NCBI RefSeq assembly: GCF_012720115.1
Contig: NZ_VNWN01000004.1
Location: 186,001 to 250,000, forward strand
Length of the DNA: 64,000 bases
Source of the DNA: Sneathiella chinensis
GTDB taxonomy: Bacteria > Pseudomonadota > Alphaproteobacteria > Sneathiellales > Sneathiellaceae
Reading direction: 5' to 3'
Of this stretch, positions 17,166 through 28,003 are shown in pieces (the first letter of the stretch is position 1; the number at the start of each line of letters is the position of its first letter). The notes under the pieces are model-generated. The model had not been told where the DNA came from, ran no database searches, and saw nothing but the letters and a program-made list of their open reading frames with translations. The position numbers were made by a program, and so were the translations under genes.

Positions 17166-18143
17166 CTATTGCATCATGGCCACGGAGTATACGCCGGACA
17201 TGCCATTGAACTGGGCATAGACATAGGCCAGATAGGCCGCACAGAAAACAGCGCCAAGAATGCGCCCAACCGGTTTCTGGGTCAGGAAGATGGGCACCAG
17301 AATGACCGAGGCCGCCAACATGATAATCAGGTCGAAATGAAGGATTTGCTCCGGGGCGTTCAGCGGCTTGATCAGGGCGGTTACACCGATGATCCCGGTA
17401 ATGTTGAACAGGTTTGACCCGAGCACGTTGCCGATCGCCACATCACCATGGCGGCGGAAAGCGGCGATAACGGACGTTGCCAGTTCCGGTAGGGAGGTGC
17501 CAAGGGCGACCAGTGTCAGGCCGATGATTTCCGGTGAGACGCCTGCCGCCGTCGCAATGGCAACAGATCCGTCAATCAGGAAGCGCGAGCCAATGGCCAG
17601 ACCAATGATGCCCATCAGAACAAACAGGCCGCTGACCCATGCGCTTTTCGGCATGTTTTGTTCGTATTCTTCAAGGGCTTCGTCCGCGCTCTGGTCGCCG
17701 GATTTCTTGGCCCGGCGATAGGCCATGAAGATAACCAGACCCAGCAGGATGACCAGAATGGCCCCCTGCAGATAGGAAATGGTCCCGATCCAGGCGAGGA
17801 TACAGAAAACGAAAGACCCGAAGATCATGATCACACAATCCCGAAGCGCGGATTTGTTGTCGCAGGTCAGCGGGTAAATCAGGGCGGGGACGCCCATCAC
17901 CAGAAGAATATTGGCAATGTTACTGCCAACCACGTTCCCGATGGCGATTTCAGGAACCCCCTTGATGGCGGCTTCAATACAGACGACCAGTTCCGGGGCG
18001 GACGTTCCGAAAGCGATAATCGTAAAGCCGATCACCAGTTTTGGAACGCCAAATTGTTCTGCAAGGGCCACGGCCCCCCGAACGAGTAACTCACCGCATA
18101 CAAGCAGAATGACCAAACCCGCGGCTACCTGTAGGTACATCAT
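17166..18143 (-). CDS. Calcium/sodium antiporter (CaCA superfamily, YrbG-type)
   Basis: The 325-aa inner-membrane protein has about ten hydrophobic segments and two inverted alpha-repeats marked by GTSAPELVVCIEAA (first half) and GTSLPELATSVIAA (second half), which form the cation-binding site. Each is paired with a GNVVGSN/GNVLGSN motif. Length fits bacterial exchangers of about 320 aa. The ion is inferred from the family. It is a stand-alone gene between the folB-SDR pair and the TraB/GumN gene. Confidence 0.93.
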   Translation of the reverse strand: MMYLQVAAGLVILLVCGELLVRGAVALAEQFGVPKLVIGFTIIAFGTSAPELVVCIEAAIKGVPEIAIGNVVGSNIANILLVMGVPALIYPLTCDNKSALRDCVIMIFGSFVFCILAWIGTISYLQGAILVILLGLVIFMAYRRAKKSGDQSADEALEEYEQNMPKSAWVSGLFVLMGIIGLAIGSRFLIDGSVAIATAAGVSPEIIGLTLVALGTSLPELATSVIAAFRRHGDVAIGNVLGSNLFNITGIIGVTALIKPLNAPEQILHFDLIIMLAASVILVPIFLTQKPVGRILGAVFCAAYLAYVYAQFNGMSGVYSVAMMQ

Positions 18144-18310
18144 GAAGAAAAACTGTCCTCGCTGCCTGCAGGGGCAACATGTTAAGGGTCAAACACAAAT
18201 CGATTTGGTGTTATATAAACATGCCGGTCGCTGTGTAAAAGGGGCAATGGCCCGCAAGGCTTAAAAATCGCCATAATCTTGCTGTATCGGACCCCTGTCG
18301 AAGGCGCTGG

Positions 18311-19240
18311 TCAGTATCGCTTGCGAATGATGTACCCTTCCGCCTCCAGCAGTTTGAGGACACCGGTTTCCCCCGGTAAATGCAGGGCGCCAATTGCAAC
18401 GAAGGCGCCGCCCGTCTCAAGATGCTCCCGCATGCGGTTGACCATGGTCCTGTTGCGGTTGTCGATCAGGTCCTCGGTCATCATCTTGCGAAGCGGTTCA
18501 CTGACTTCTTCAAGGCTGTCTTCCAGATTACAGAAAATCCAGCCGGTCCGTCCGGCCAGATAATTGTCTGACATCTGGCTGATATCCTGTTCCAGATCAG
18601 GATATTCCTTCATCACCTGTTCAAGATATTCCAGTTGTACCTTTGCAGGCAGGTTGTCAAACAGGCCCAACTGGTCCTGGCTGGTTTCCAGCGCAACAAC
18701 CTGCTTTTTCATCTGATAGGCGGATTTCTCCAACTCCTTGTCGAGCAGGGTCAGGTTACCCTTACCCGTTGAGGACGTGGGGGCCGGTTGGCTGAGAATG
18801 GACGCCGCCGCCCATATTTTCAGGCGGTCCAGAACCTGCGGTGTCAGGCCATAGGGCTGGATCAGGTCGGACAACTGTTGAAACCGGTCCGCCCCGATTT
18901 CCGATTTCAGGCTGAACGAAGCCGGGCCAAACATCATGGCGCGGGCGGTATCAATATTCTCATCCTTCAGGGAGGTTTCGAAAATGGCGACAGGGGAACT
19001 GGTAAAGGCCTGCATGACGATACCCGGCAGGTAGAGAATGCGGGGATCCTTCGAATGCATGGTGCCAAAAACGAAACTTGAGGGGCCGCCGGGTTTTTCC
19101 ACCTGCCACAGGCGGCCATTGTCATAGGCGCGGCTTTCGCAATTGTCCGGTTGGAAGGCCCTTGCATGGGCCAATCCTGCCAGCGGGGTCAGAAAAAGCG
19201 CAAAAAGAAGTGCAATTCCTGTATTTCTGATGCGCCTCAT
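18311..19240 (-). CDS. TraB/GumN family protein with signal peptide
   Basis: The 309-aa product begins with a signal peptide (MRRIRNTGIALLFALFLTPL..., cleavage around residue 27). It shows VFGTMHSKDPRI, the TraB/PrgY/GumN signature in which a conserved His follows a GT pair, and a C-terminal FVAIGALHLPGETGVLKLLEAEGY. Family members are thought to be metalloprotease-like (Tiki-related), but bacterial function is poorly known. I chose the ATG at 19240, preceded by AAGGAAA, over one 12 codons upstream. Confidence 0.85.
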   Translation of the reverse strand: MRRIRNTGIALLFALFLTPLAGLAHARAFQPDNCESRAYDNGRLWQVEKPGGPSSFVFGTMHSKDPRILYLPGIVMQAFTSSPVAIFETSLKDENIDTARAMMFGPASFSLKSEIGADRFQQLSDLIQPYGLTPQVLDRLKIWAAASILSQPAPTSSTGKGNLTLLDKELEKSAYQMKKQVVALETSQDQLGLFDNLPAKVQLEYLEQVMKEYPDLEQDISQMSDNYLAGRTGWIFCNLEDSLEEVSEPLRKMMTEDLIDNRNRTMVNRMREHLETGGAFVAIGALHLPGETGVLKLLEAEGYIIRKRY

Positions 19241-19405
19241 GAAATTTCCTTCTTCGTTGCTGCAAGCCAGAGGCATAGCGTAGCCTATTTATAGCGTTGC
19301 CGAAACCGGGGGATCAGAAGAAAAAAGCGTGACTTCTGTCTTGACCCTCTAGTAACTGGAGGATGCACACTCTCTGGCGTATAAAGTCAGGTATTGGAGA
19401 AAACA

Positions 19406-19777
19406 ATGAGATACGGGCAATTTGGCAAACAGGTCCGGCCCCATGTCACAGAGGAACTTGCAGAGGCCGCTCATCTTGCCGAGGCCGGGCGGGCCAGTGA
19501 CGCCTTCCGGCATCTGGAGCGAGCCCATGTTCTGGGACAGGCGTCCACGCGAGAGCATGTGCGTGTTCATGTGGTGATGCTGTTCTGGGGAATCCGATAT
19601 CGCTGCTGGAAAGAGGTGCGGGGGCAGGTTCTGCGGATCATTGGCGCGGCTACCAAAACGGCCCTTGGCTGGGTGCCAACCGGGAATACGGGCGGCGCCA
19701 ATATCAGCCCCTTCAAGCCCTTGCCGATCCCTGAGGATTTGCAGGGTATCATTGAGCAGGCAAAAAAGGGCACCTGA
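19406..19777 (+). CDS. DUF3703 domain protein
   Basis: The protein is 123 aa. Its middle reads RASDAFRHLERAHVLGQASTREHVRVHVVMLFWGI, which matches my memory of the DUF3703 family: short proteins with several conserved histidines and no known function. The ATG at 19406 follows GGAGA with 6-7 nt spacing; a TTG four codons upstream overlaps this ribosome site and is unlikely. It lies 21 bp before modA on the same strand, so they may be co-transcribed. Confidence 0.65.
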   Translation: MRYGQFGKQVRPHVTEELAEAAHLAEAGRASDAFRHLERAHVLGQASTREHVRVHVVMLFWGIRYRCWKEVRGQVLRIIGAATKTALGWVPTGNTGGANISPFKPLPIPEDLQGIIEQAKKGT

Positions 19778-19798
19778 TCAGGAGCCAGAGGAAGGGAT

Positions 19799-20626
19799 AT
19801 GGAGAGGGTGTTGGCAGCTTTATTAAAACGGTTTGGTGAGGTCCGGTGTTTGTCTGGCAGGCTGGCTGTGGGGCTGGCCCTGTTTTTGAGCCTGCTTTCG
19901 CCCCTTGCCGCAGCGGAGGCCGGGAACAAGGATATTCTTGTCTTCGCGGCGTCCAGCATGACGGCACCGGTCACCGAGGCTGTGGCCGTCTTTGAACGCA
20001 AAACGGGCCAACGGGTCGTTGTTTCCTTCGCCGGCAGTTCCGTTCTGGCCCGCCAGATCGAGAACGGTGCGCCAGCGGACCTTTTTATCTCGGCCAATCA
20101 GGGGTGGCTGGACTATCTGGAGGAACGGAAACTTCTTGTGCCCGGTAGCCGGTCGGTGATTGCGTCAAACACACTGGTCGTTGTTGCCCACAAGGCGGGG
20201 CCGCTGGCGGATCGTATCCCCCTTGATGATCTGACAGAACTTCCGGGGGGCGGCCGGATCGCGGTCGGGGACCCGGATCATGTGCCCGCCGGTATATATG
20301 CCCGGCAGGGGTTGCAGGCCCTTGGCCTGTGGGAGGCCGTGAAGGGGCGTCTGGTCAGGGCGGCCAATGTGCATGCGGCCCTGATGATGGTTGCCCGTCA
20401 GGAAGTGCCGGTCGGTATTGTTTACAACACGGATGCCCGGCTGGATAAGGACCTGAAAATTGTGGCCCGCTTCCCGGAGGGAAGTCATGCGCCTGTTCTG
20501 TACGGTCTGGCGCAATCCACGCGTGGCGGGCAACAGAAGGCGGCGGAACTGGCCGCGTTTCTGACCTCGGCGGAAGGGATGCGTATTTTCGGTGCCTATG
20601 GGTTTCTTGCGCCGCCTGCCCGCTGA
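19799..20626 (+). CDS. modA: Molybdate ABC transporter substrate-binding protein
   Basis: This periplasmic binding protein is 275 aa. After a long, positively charged N-terminus (about 20 residues) comes a hydrophobic signal segment ending near AAAEA. The mature start ILVFAASSMTAPV, then FAGSSVLARQIENGAPADLFISAN and ARQEVPVGIVYNTDA, are ModA hallmarks; serines in the ASS and SS motifs bind the oxyanion. The usual modB and modC partners are absent here (uvrB follows on the opposite strand), so the permease must lie elsewhere if the protein serves import. Confidence 0.9.
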   Translation: MERVLAALLKRFGEVRCLSGRLAVGLALFLSLLSPLAAAEAGNKDILVFAASSMTAPVTEAVAVFERKTGQRVVVSFAGSSVLARQIENGAPADLFISANQGWLDYLEERKLLVPGSRSVIASNTLVVVAHKAGPLADRIPLDDLTELPGGGRIAVGDPDHVPAGIYARQGLQALGLWEAVKGRLVRAANVHAALMMVARQEVPVGIVYNTDARLDKDLKIVARFPEGSHAPVLYGLAQSTRGGQQKAAELAAFLTSAEGMRIFGAYGFLAPPAR

Positions 20627-20658
20627 CCTTGCAGGTTGGCCGTTGTGATGATTGGCGG

Positions 20659-22806
20659 TTAGCGGCGTCCGCCGAAACCGCCGCCATGACCCGCCCGGCC
20701 TGCCTTTGATCGGCCTTGTGGCTTGCCGCTTCTGGGGCCGCCGATACCCAGTTCCCGATCCTGCAGTTTCTTAATCTCGTCGCGAAGGCGGGCCGCTTCC
20801 TCGAACTCGAGGTCTGCTGCGGCTGTCTTCATTTTCTTTTCCAGATCCTCGATATGGGCCGTCAGGTTGTGACCGACCATATTGGAGGCATCCTCAAGCC
20901 CCAGACTGATGTCATGATGGTCCTGCTCGTAGACGCTTTGCATGATGTCATCAATATTCTTGCGGACCGACATGGGGGTAATGCCATGCTCCCGGTTATA
21001 GGCTTCCTGCTTGTCCTTACGGCGTTTGGTTTCGTCCAGCGCCCGTTGCATGCTGCCCGTAATCTTGTCCGCATAGAGGATAACCCGGCCGTCCACGTTC
21101 CGGGCGGCGCGCCCGATGGTCTGGATCAGGGAGGTTTCCGAGCGCAGGAACCCTTCCTTGTCTGCATCCAGAATGGCCACAAGGGCGCATTCCGGGATAT
21201 CCAGCCCTTCCCGCAAAAGGTTGATCCCGACCAGAACATCAAAGGTTCCAAGGCGCAGATCGCGAATGATTTCAATTCGCTCCAGCGTATCAATGTCTGA
21301 ATGCAGATACCGGACCTTGATACCGTTCTCATGGAAATATTCGGTCAGGTCCTCGGCCATTTTCTTGGTCAGGGTGGTGACAAGAACGCGTTCGCCCTTG
21401 GCCGCGCATTCCTTGCATTCCGCCATCAGGTCGTCGACCTGCGAGTCAACCGGCCGGATCAGGCAGTCCGGGTCTGTCAAACCGGTAGGGCGGATCACCT
21501 GTTCAGAGAAGGTGCCACCGGTTCGTTCCATTTCCCAATTGCCGGGCGTTGCCGATACATAAATGGTCTGCGGACGCATCAGGTCCCATTCCTCGAACTT
21601 GAGGGGGCGGTTGTCCTTACAGGATGGCAGGCGAAAGCCGTAGTCGGACAGGGTACTTTTGCGCCGGGCGTCCCCTTTATACATGGCGCCAATCTGGCTG
21701 ACGGTCACATGGCTTTCATCCACCATCAGGACGGCGTTGTCCGGCAGATATTCGAACAGGGTCGGTGGCGGGTCGCCCGGATTGCGCCCGGACAGGTAGC
21801 GGGAATAGTTTTCAATGCCGGCGCAGCTTCCGGTCGCTTCCATCATTTCAAGATCGAAGGTTGTCCGCTGTTCAAGGCGCTGTGCTTCCAGCAGCTTGTT
21901 CTCGGCCTCAAACTGGGCCAGACGCTCCCTCAGTTCAGCGCGGATTTTCTCCTGTGCCTGCCGCAAGGTTGGTTTCGGGGTCACGTAGTGGCTGTTGGCA
22001 TAGACCCGGATTTCGTCCATCTTGCCGGTCTTCTCGCCGGTCAGCGGGTCAAATTCCGTAATGGTTTCAAGCTCGTCCCCGAACAGGGACAGGCGCCACG
22101 CCCGGTCCTCAAGGTGGGCCGGGAAGATTTCGACGGTGTCCCCACGCACCCGGAAGGTGCCGCGGGTGAAGCTGGCGTCATTCCGACGATACTGGATTTC
22201 AACCAGATTTTTCAGAAGATCCTGCCGGTTCAGCCGTTCGCCCTGCCGGATGGTCAGGGTCATTTCCGTATAAGTCTCGACCGACCCGATACCATAAATA
22301 CAGGAGACGGAGGCAACGATGATCACGTCATCCCGTTCCAGCAGCGCTCGGGTGGCAGAGTGGCGCAGGCGGTCAATCTGCTCGTTGATGGACGCGTCCT
22401 TCTCGATATAGGTATCGGTTCGGGGGACATAGGCCTCCGGCTGATAGTAATCGTAGTAAGAGACGAAATATTCAACGGCGTTGTTGGGGAAGAAGGCCTT
22501 CATCTCGCCATAGAGCTGGGCGGCGAGGGTTTTGTTGTGAGCCAGAATAAGGGTCGGGCGCTGGACCTGCTCGATCACCTTCGCCATGGTAAAGGTCTTG
22601 CCCGATCCCGTCACCCCCAGAAGCACCTGATCCTTGTCCAATGCCTTCAGGCCGCCGGACAGTTCCTTGATGGCGGTTGGCTGATCCCCGGCGGGTTCAT
22701 ATTCGGAAACCACCTGAAACGGAATTCCGCCCTGCGTTTTTTCGGGCCGAACCGGTCGGTGAGGTTGAAAGATCGGGAATGTTTCAGTTTTGTTCTGGTC
22801 TGACAT
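20659..22806 (-). CDS. uvrB: UvrABC excinuclease subunit B
   Basis: UvrB verifies DNA damage in nucleotide excision repair after loading by UvrA. The 715-aa protein has Walker [10 protein letters not shown], the beta-hairpin region [21 protein letters not shown], the DEAD-like motif VDESH, helicase motifs near the C-terminus (LREGLDIPE and QTIGRAARN) and a final UVR domain ([24 protein letters not shown]). A Gly/Arg-rich tail of about 25 residues follows. I use the ATG at 22806 (MSDQNKTE); a GTG 12 codons upstream lacks a ribosome site. I saw no alphaproteobacterial LexA motif (GTTC-N7-GTTC) upstream. Confidence 0.96.
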   Translation of the reverse strand: MSDQNKTETFPIFQPHRPVRPEKTQGGIPFQVVSEYEPAGDQPTAIKELSGGLKALDKDQVLLGVTGSGKTFTMAKVIEQVQRPTLILAHNKTLAAQLYGEMKAFFPNNAVEYFVSYYDYYQPEAYVPRTDTYIEKDASINEQIDRLRHSATRALLERDDVIIVASVSCIYGIGSVETYTEMTLTIRQGERLNRQDLLKNLVEIQYRRNDASFTRGTFRVRGDTVEIFPAHLEDRAWRLSLFGDELETITEFDPLTGEKTGKMDEIRVYANSHYVTPKPTLRQAQEKIRAELRERLAQFEAENKLLEAQRLEQRTTFDLEMMEATGSCAGIENYSRYLSGRNPGDPPPTLFEYLPDNAVLMVDESHVTVSQIGAMYKGDARRKSTLSDYGFRLPSCKDNRPLKFEEWDLMRPQTIYVSATPGNWEMERTGGTFSEQVIRPTGLTDPDCLIRPVDSQVDDLMAECKECAAKGERVLVTTLTKKMAEDLTEYFHENGIKVRYLHSDIDTLERIEIIRDLRLGTFDVLVGINLLREGLDIPECALVAILDADKEGFLRSETSLIQTIGRAARNVDGRVILYADKITGSMQRALDETKRRKDKQEAYNREHGITPMSVRKNIDDIMQSVYEQDHHDISLGLEDASNMVGHNLTAHIEDLEKKMKTAAADLEFEEAARLRDEIKKLQDRELGIGGPRSGKPQGRSKAGRAGHGGGFGGRR

Positions 22807-22952
22807 GGCCCGTTTATACGCAATTCCGGGCCAAGATGCCACAGCAATTTGGGCGGCGTGAATGACTGTCAGGCCGATCCGGGGGAAGGCAGGGGGAGGC
22901 CACCCCGGATCGCCTGTTCAGGGCACGGATTTATATCCCGCCCCGGAAAAGG

Positions 22953-23180
22953 TCAGGCGCGCCAGAAAGGTTTGCGGGCTTCTGTGCGGGCATCCTGTCT
23001 GGAAATGCCCATATCGATCAAATTTTCTTCATCCAGTTGGGCCAGTTGGGCACGCATGCTTGCGCGTTCCTGCCACAGGAGAAGGCTGGCAAGGACTTTT
23101 GCCGTGAAACCGGATTTGCCGGTTTTCAGATCAAAGCCATAGCCCTTGGTCGGTTTGATGTTCAGTGTTCCGATGGACAT
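22953..23180 (-). CDS. DUF1127 (YjiS-like) small protein
   Basis: The 75-aa protein ends in a DUF1127 domain: LLLWQERASMRAQLAQLDEENLIDMGISRQDARTEARKPFW. DUF1127 proteins are small, Arg-rich and associated with RNA binding or turnover and phosphate/stress responses in alphaproteobacteria; in Brucella and Agrobacterium several are in the VtlR regulon. The ATG at 23180 sits 7 nt after AAGGAG; a GTG two codons upstream is too close to that site. It is divergent from the GcvA-like LysR gene. Confidence 0.85.
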   Translation of the reverse strand: MSIGTLNIKPTKGYGFDLKTGKSGFTAKVLASLLLWQERASMRAQLAQLDEENLIDMGISRQDARTEARKPFWRA

Positions 23181-23291
23181 GCTCACTCTCCTTGTTCTTC
23201 CCCGAAATGAGGGGGCGGGGGGCCCTGAGAAATCACGATGCCCTTATGACGGAGAAAATGCTTGAGGACAAACGATAGTTTTTAATAAGAT

Positions 23292-23310
23292 GAATTAGAA
23301 AAACTAATTC
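23292..23310. promoter_or_regulatory. Perfect dyad upstream of the GcvA-like LysR gene (LysR box)
   Basis: GAATTAG-AAAAA-CTAATTC is a perfect 7-bp inverted repeat that fits the LysR T-N11-A rule and contains CTAAT, the core element reported for E. coli GcvA. It lies 17 bp before the regulator start and between two divergent genes, so autoregulation or control of the DUF1127 gene is plausible. Confidence 0.6.
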
Positions 23311-23327
23311 GATTGAGGGAGGGAAAG

Positions 23328-24266
23328 ATGCGATTACCCCCGTTGAATGCCTTGAGGGTTTTTGAAGCGGCTGCACGTTGCCTGAGTTTTTCGAAAGCGG
23401 CGGAAGAACTTAATGTAACCCCGGCGGCTGTCAGTCACCAGATCAAGGCCCTTGAGGAATGGCTGGGCGTAACCCTTTTCAAGCGCCTGAACCGGGCGGT
23501 TATCCTGACCGAGGAAGGGCAAAAGTATGTTCTTGGCATACGGGAAGGGCTGGAAGCCATCGAAATGGCCACGGAAAAACTGTTGATGCAGGAAGAAGCC
23601 GGGGCCCTGACGGTCAGTACGCTTCCTTCATTTGCGGTGCGCTGGCTGCTTCCCCGTCTCAGCAAGTTTCGGGAGGATCACCCGGATATTGATATCCGTC
23701 TGGATGCGTCTGACCGATTGACGGATTTCGACCGGGAAGAGGTGGATCTGGTGATTCGCTATGGTAACGGGAACTATCCGGGGTTCCGGACCGAGAAGAT
23801 GCTGACAGAAGATACCCTGTTTCCCGTTTGCAGTCCGGCCCTGCTGCAAGGGGTTCATCCGTTACGACAGCCGGAGGACCTGATTCACCATACCCTGTTG
23901 CATGATGACCTGCGTGTGGATTGGGAAACCTGGCTGGCGGCGGCGGGGGTCAGGGGGATTGATCCAAAAAAGGGACCCAGCTTCAACGACTCTTCCATGG
24001 TGCTGACGGCGGCCATGGCCGGGCAGGGGGTGGCGCTGGGGCGGAGTACATTGGCCGCGGACGATCTGGCCGCGGGCCGTCTGGTCAAGCCGTTCGATGT
24101 GGAGATCCGGGCCGACAATGCCTATTACATCGTTTGCCCTGAGGCTTGGGCCGACCGCCCCCGAATCGTGACCTTCCGAAACTGGCTGCTGAAAGAGGCC
24201 GCGCTGGATCCGGGCCGGTTCATGTCCAGTGCGCAAGGGGATGAGGGCACGGACAGCGCGGGGTAA
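23328..24266 (+). CDS. LysR-family regulator, GcvA-like
   Basis: The 312-aa protein begins MRLPPLNALRVFEAAARCLSF and continues with SKAAEELNVTPAAVSHQIKALE, which closely resembles GcvA-type regulators (glycine cleavage and amino-acid control). The effector domain has LPSFAVRWLLPRL and the VDLVIRYGNG block typical of the subgroup. The start at 23328 follows GGGAGGG. No glycine cleavage gene is adjacent; the divergent DUF1127 gene is the nearest potential target. Confidence 0.88.
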   Translation: MRLPPLNALRVFEAAARCLSFSKAAEELNVTPAAVSHQIKALEEWLGVTLFKRLNRAVILTEEGQKYVLGIREGLEAIEMATEKLLMQEEAGALTVSTLPSFAVRWLLPRLSKFREDHPDIDIRLDASDRLTDFDREEVDLVIRYGNGNYPGFRTEKMLTEDTLFPVCSPALLQGVHPLRQPEDLIHHTLLHDDLRVDWETWLAAAGVRGIDPKKGPSFNDSSMVLTAAMAGQGVALGRSTLAADDLAAGRLVKPFDVEIRADNAYYIVCPEAWADRPRIVTFRNWLLKEAALDPGRFMSSAQGDEGTDSAG

Positions 24267-24320
24267 TGCCGGGGACGGGGCCTTGTGATGCCGCCGATGC
24301 TGGAAATGGGGGAATGTACT

Positions 24321-24339
24321 ACCCAAAAGTGGGTTTTTT
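24321..24339 (+). terminator. Short terminator after the GcvA-like gene
   Basis: ACCCA-AAAG-TGGGT followed by TTTTT. The stem is only 5 bp but the T-run is good. Confidence 0.5.
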
Positions 24340-24421
24340 CGGCAAAAACTTGCCATTGTCTGTTGAAAGGCAGGGCGGAGAGGCGTAGCTTGACCCGGGC
24401 AAAAACGCCTATGGCAAATAA

Positions 24422-25648
<1,227 letters not shown>

Positions 25649-25692
25649 TGCAGGATGGCCCCGGTCTTTTCGCCGGGGGCCTTGAAAATATG

Positions 25693-25725
25693 AAAAGGCG
25701 ACCGGGCTCTCGGTCGCCTTTTTTT
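25693..25725 (+). terminator. Rho-independent terminator after the aminotransferase
   Basis: AGGCGACCG and CGGTCGCCT form a perfect 9-bp stem around a short loop followed by TTTTTTT. Confidence 0.92.
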
Positions 25726-25884
25726 ATGGCGGCGGGGTGGGGTGGCCATTTCAGGGTGGGGCAAGCCGCGGCAAGAAAAGCTGGGGAATACCTGTGATGA
25801 CGGGGGAGGGGCTTTTTACTTGTGCCTTGCTGACCTAACTTAAAACATTAGGTGGTTGTCATAAAAAAGGGGAGGCACGGAGGG

Positions 25885-27903
25885 ATGAGCGTAGAAAAAC
25901 CAACGGGGCCTCGCAGCATTGCGCTGGTGGGCCCCTATTCAAGCGGTAAAACCACACTTCTGGAAAGCCTGCTGAGCATGTGCGGGGAAACGGATCGCAA
26001 GGGCAGTGTGGAAAACGGTACCTCGGTTGGGGATTACGCCCGGGAGGCGCGGGATCGGAAAATGAGCGTGGAGGTCAACACGGCTCATTTTTCATTTATG
26101 GGGGACCGGTTTTCCGTTCTGGACTGTCCGGGATCGGTTGAATTTCTGCAGGAATGTGAAAATGCGCTGATCGGGGTGGATGCCGCCGTTCTGGTGTGCG
26201 ACCCGGAACCTGACAAGGTGATCACGGTGGCGCCGGTTCTGAAATTTCTGGAAGACCGCCACATTCCCACCTTTGTATTCGTCAACAAGGTGGACAAGGC
26301 GCGGGGCAGCGTTCAGGACCTTTTCCGGGCGTTGGAGGAGGTTTCAAACCGCGACCTTGTCTTGCGGCAGGTGCCCATCGTTCAGGATGGGACGGTCACC
26401 GGATATGTGGACCTGGCGTCGGAGCGTTCCTATGTCTACAAGGAAGGGGCGAAGTCCCGCATCATTGAAATGCCGCCGGAGATAGCCGAGGAGGAAGGAA
26501 CCTCCCGGTTTGCCATGCTGGAGACACTGGCCGATTTCGATGATCACCTGATGGAAGAATTACTGGAGGATATCGAGCCGGACAAGGATGAGGTTTATGG
26601 CTTGTTGCAGCAGGATTTGCAGCAGGGGTTTCTGGTGCCGGTCTTCATGGGGTCGGCCCTTGCGGATCACGGCATATTCCGTCTTCTGAAGGCGCTTCGG
26701 CATGAGGTGCCCGCCGCTGCAGAAACAGCGCAGCGAACAGGCATGGACAAGGCGGGCGAGGCCCCCGTCGCACAGGTCTTGAAAACCTATATTTCCCCGC
26801 AAGGAGGCAAAATGTCCCTTGCCCGTGTCTGGTCGGGGGTGTTCCGGGACGGGGAAACCTATTCGGCGGGGCGGATCGCGGGCATATACCGCCTGCAAGG
26901 GGTAAAGCAGGAAAAACTGGCAGAGGCCGTGCCCGGTGACATTGTCGCGTTCGGCCGGCTGGAGGATTTGCATACCGGCGACCTGCTGCATAATGGTACC
27001 GAGGTCGAAGCGTCAAGGGTGGCACCGTTGGAGCCGGTCTATCATTATGCGCTTTACTCTGAAAATCGGGACGAGGATGTCAAGCTGTCCGCGGTCCTGA
27101 ACAAGATGGCAGAGGAAGACCCCTCGCTTGTGCCGGAGCACAAGCAGGAAACACAGGAGTTGCTGCTGAAGGGGCAGGGGGAAATTCACCTGAAGGTCGC
27201 CCTTGAACGAATTCAGAGCAAATACGGGCTGGCGGTCCAGTCGAAGCGCCCCAAGGTGGCCTATAAGGAGGCCATTCGCAAAGGCACCAAACAGCATGCA
27301 AGATTTCGCAAGCAAAGCGGCGGGCATGGTCAATTCGGGGATGTCCAGATCGAGATCGAACCCCTGCCGCGCGGCGGCGGGTTCGAGTTTCACGAGCGGG
27401 TGGTGGGTGGTTCCGTGCCGCGCCAGTTTATTCCGGCGGTTGAAAGCGGCGTGAAGGACTATCTGGTGGAAGGGCCGCTTGGTTTTCCGGTGGTGGATGT
27501 GGCGGTCACCCTGTTCGATGGGCAACATCATTCCGTGGACAGTTCGGAAAATTCGTTCCGTTCGGCCGCCCGGATCGCCATGAGTGAGGGCATGCCCAAA
27601 TGCTCGCCGGTCCTGCTGGAGCCGATCCACAAGGTCGAACTGGCCATGCCAAGCCTCTATACGTCCAAGGTGACAGGGATCGTAAGTTCCCGGCGTGGGC
27701 AGATTTTGGGCTTTGATGCGCGGGAAGGATGGCCCGGATGGGATGTCCTGACGGCCATGATGCCGGAAGAAGAACTGCATGATCTGATCATTGATCTGCG
27801 ATCCGCGACCCTTGGGGTGGGCACATTCCGGTGCAGTTACGATCATCTGCAGGAACTGACCGGGCATATCGCGGACAAGGTTGTTCAGGCGCATGGGGGG
27901 TGA
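25885..27903 (+). CDS. EF-G-like translational GTPase with altered switch motifs
   Basis: The 672-aa protein has EF-G architecture: GTPase domain, domain II (PQGGKMSLARVWSGVF), domain III, domain IV (KQSGGHGQFGDVQIEIEP) and a C-terminal domain V (SRRGQILGFDAREG). The P-loop GPYSSGKTT (16-24) and NKVD (134-137) are intact. However, G3 reads DCPGS (80-84): the usual DxPGH histidine, needed for GTP hydrolysis in EF-G and EF-Tu, is Ser84. The usual RGITI of switch I is replaced by RKMSVEVNT. It belongs to a paralogous EF-G-like group rather than the housekeeping FusA. The start at 25885 has two GGAGG-type sites upstream. It appears monocistronic. Confidence 0.85.
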   Translation: MSVEKPTGPRSIALVGPYSSGKTTLLESLLSMCGETDRKGSVENGTSVGDYAREARDRKMSVEVNTAHFSFMGDRFSVLDCPGSVEFLQECENALIGVDAAVLVCDPEPDKVITVAPVLKFLEDRHIPTFVFVNKVDKARGSVQDLFRALEEVSNRDLVLRQVPIVQDGTVTGYVDLASERSYVYKEGAKSRIIEMPPEIAEEEGTSRFAMLETLADFDDHLMEELLEDIEPDKDEVYGLLQQDLQQGFLVPVFMGSALADHGIFRLLKALRHEVPAAAETAQRTGMDKAGEAPVAQVLKTYISPQGGKMSLARVWSGVFRDGETYSAGRIAGIYRLQGVKQEKLAEAVPGDIVAFGRLEDLHTGDLLHNGTEVEASRVAPLEPVYHYALYSENRDEDVKLSAVLNKMAEEDPSLVPEHKQETQELLLKGQGEIHLKVALERIQSKYGLAVQSKRPKVAYKEAIRKGTKQHARFRKQSGGHGQFGDVQIEIEPLPRGGGFEFHERVVGGSVPRQFIPAVESGVKDYLVEGPLGFPVVDVAVTLFDGQHHSVDSSENSFRSAARIAMSEGMPKCSPVLLEPIHKVELAMPSLYTSKVTGIVSSRRGQILGFDAREGWPGWDVLTAMMPEEELHDLIIDLRSATLGVGTFRCSYDHLQELTGHIADKVVQAHGG

Positions 27904-28003
27904 GGGGCTTCCTCTCACAGACTGTTGAATTGTATTTTACCGGCGCCAATCCAATTATTCCTTCTGAAGTGGTTGATTTTCGCTATTGAAGGAGGAGAAG
28001 GGC

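Noticed and set aside
22807-22952. LexA operator for uvrB
   Set aside because: No GTTC-N7-GTTC or close variant is present upstream of the start.
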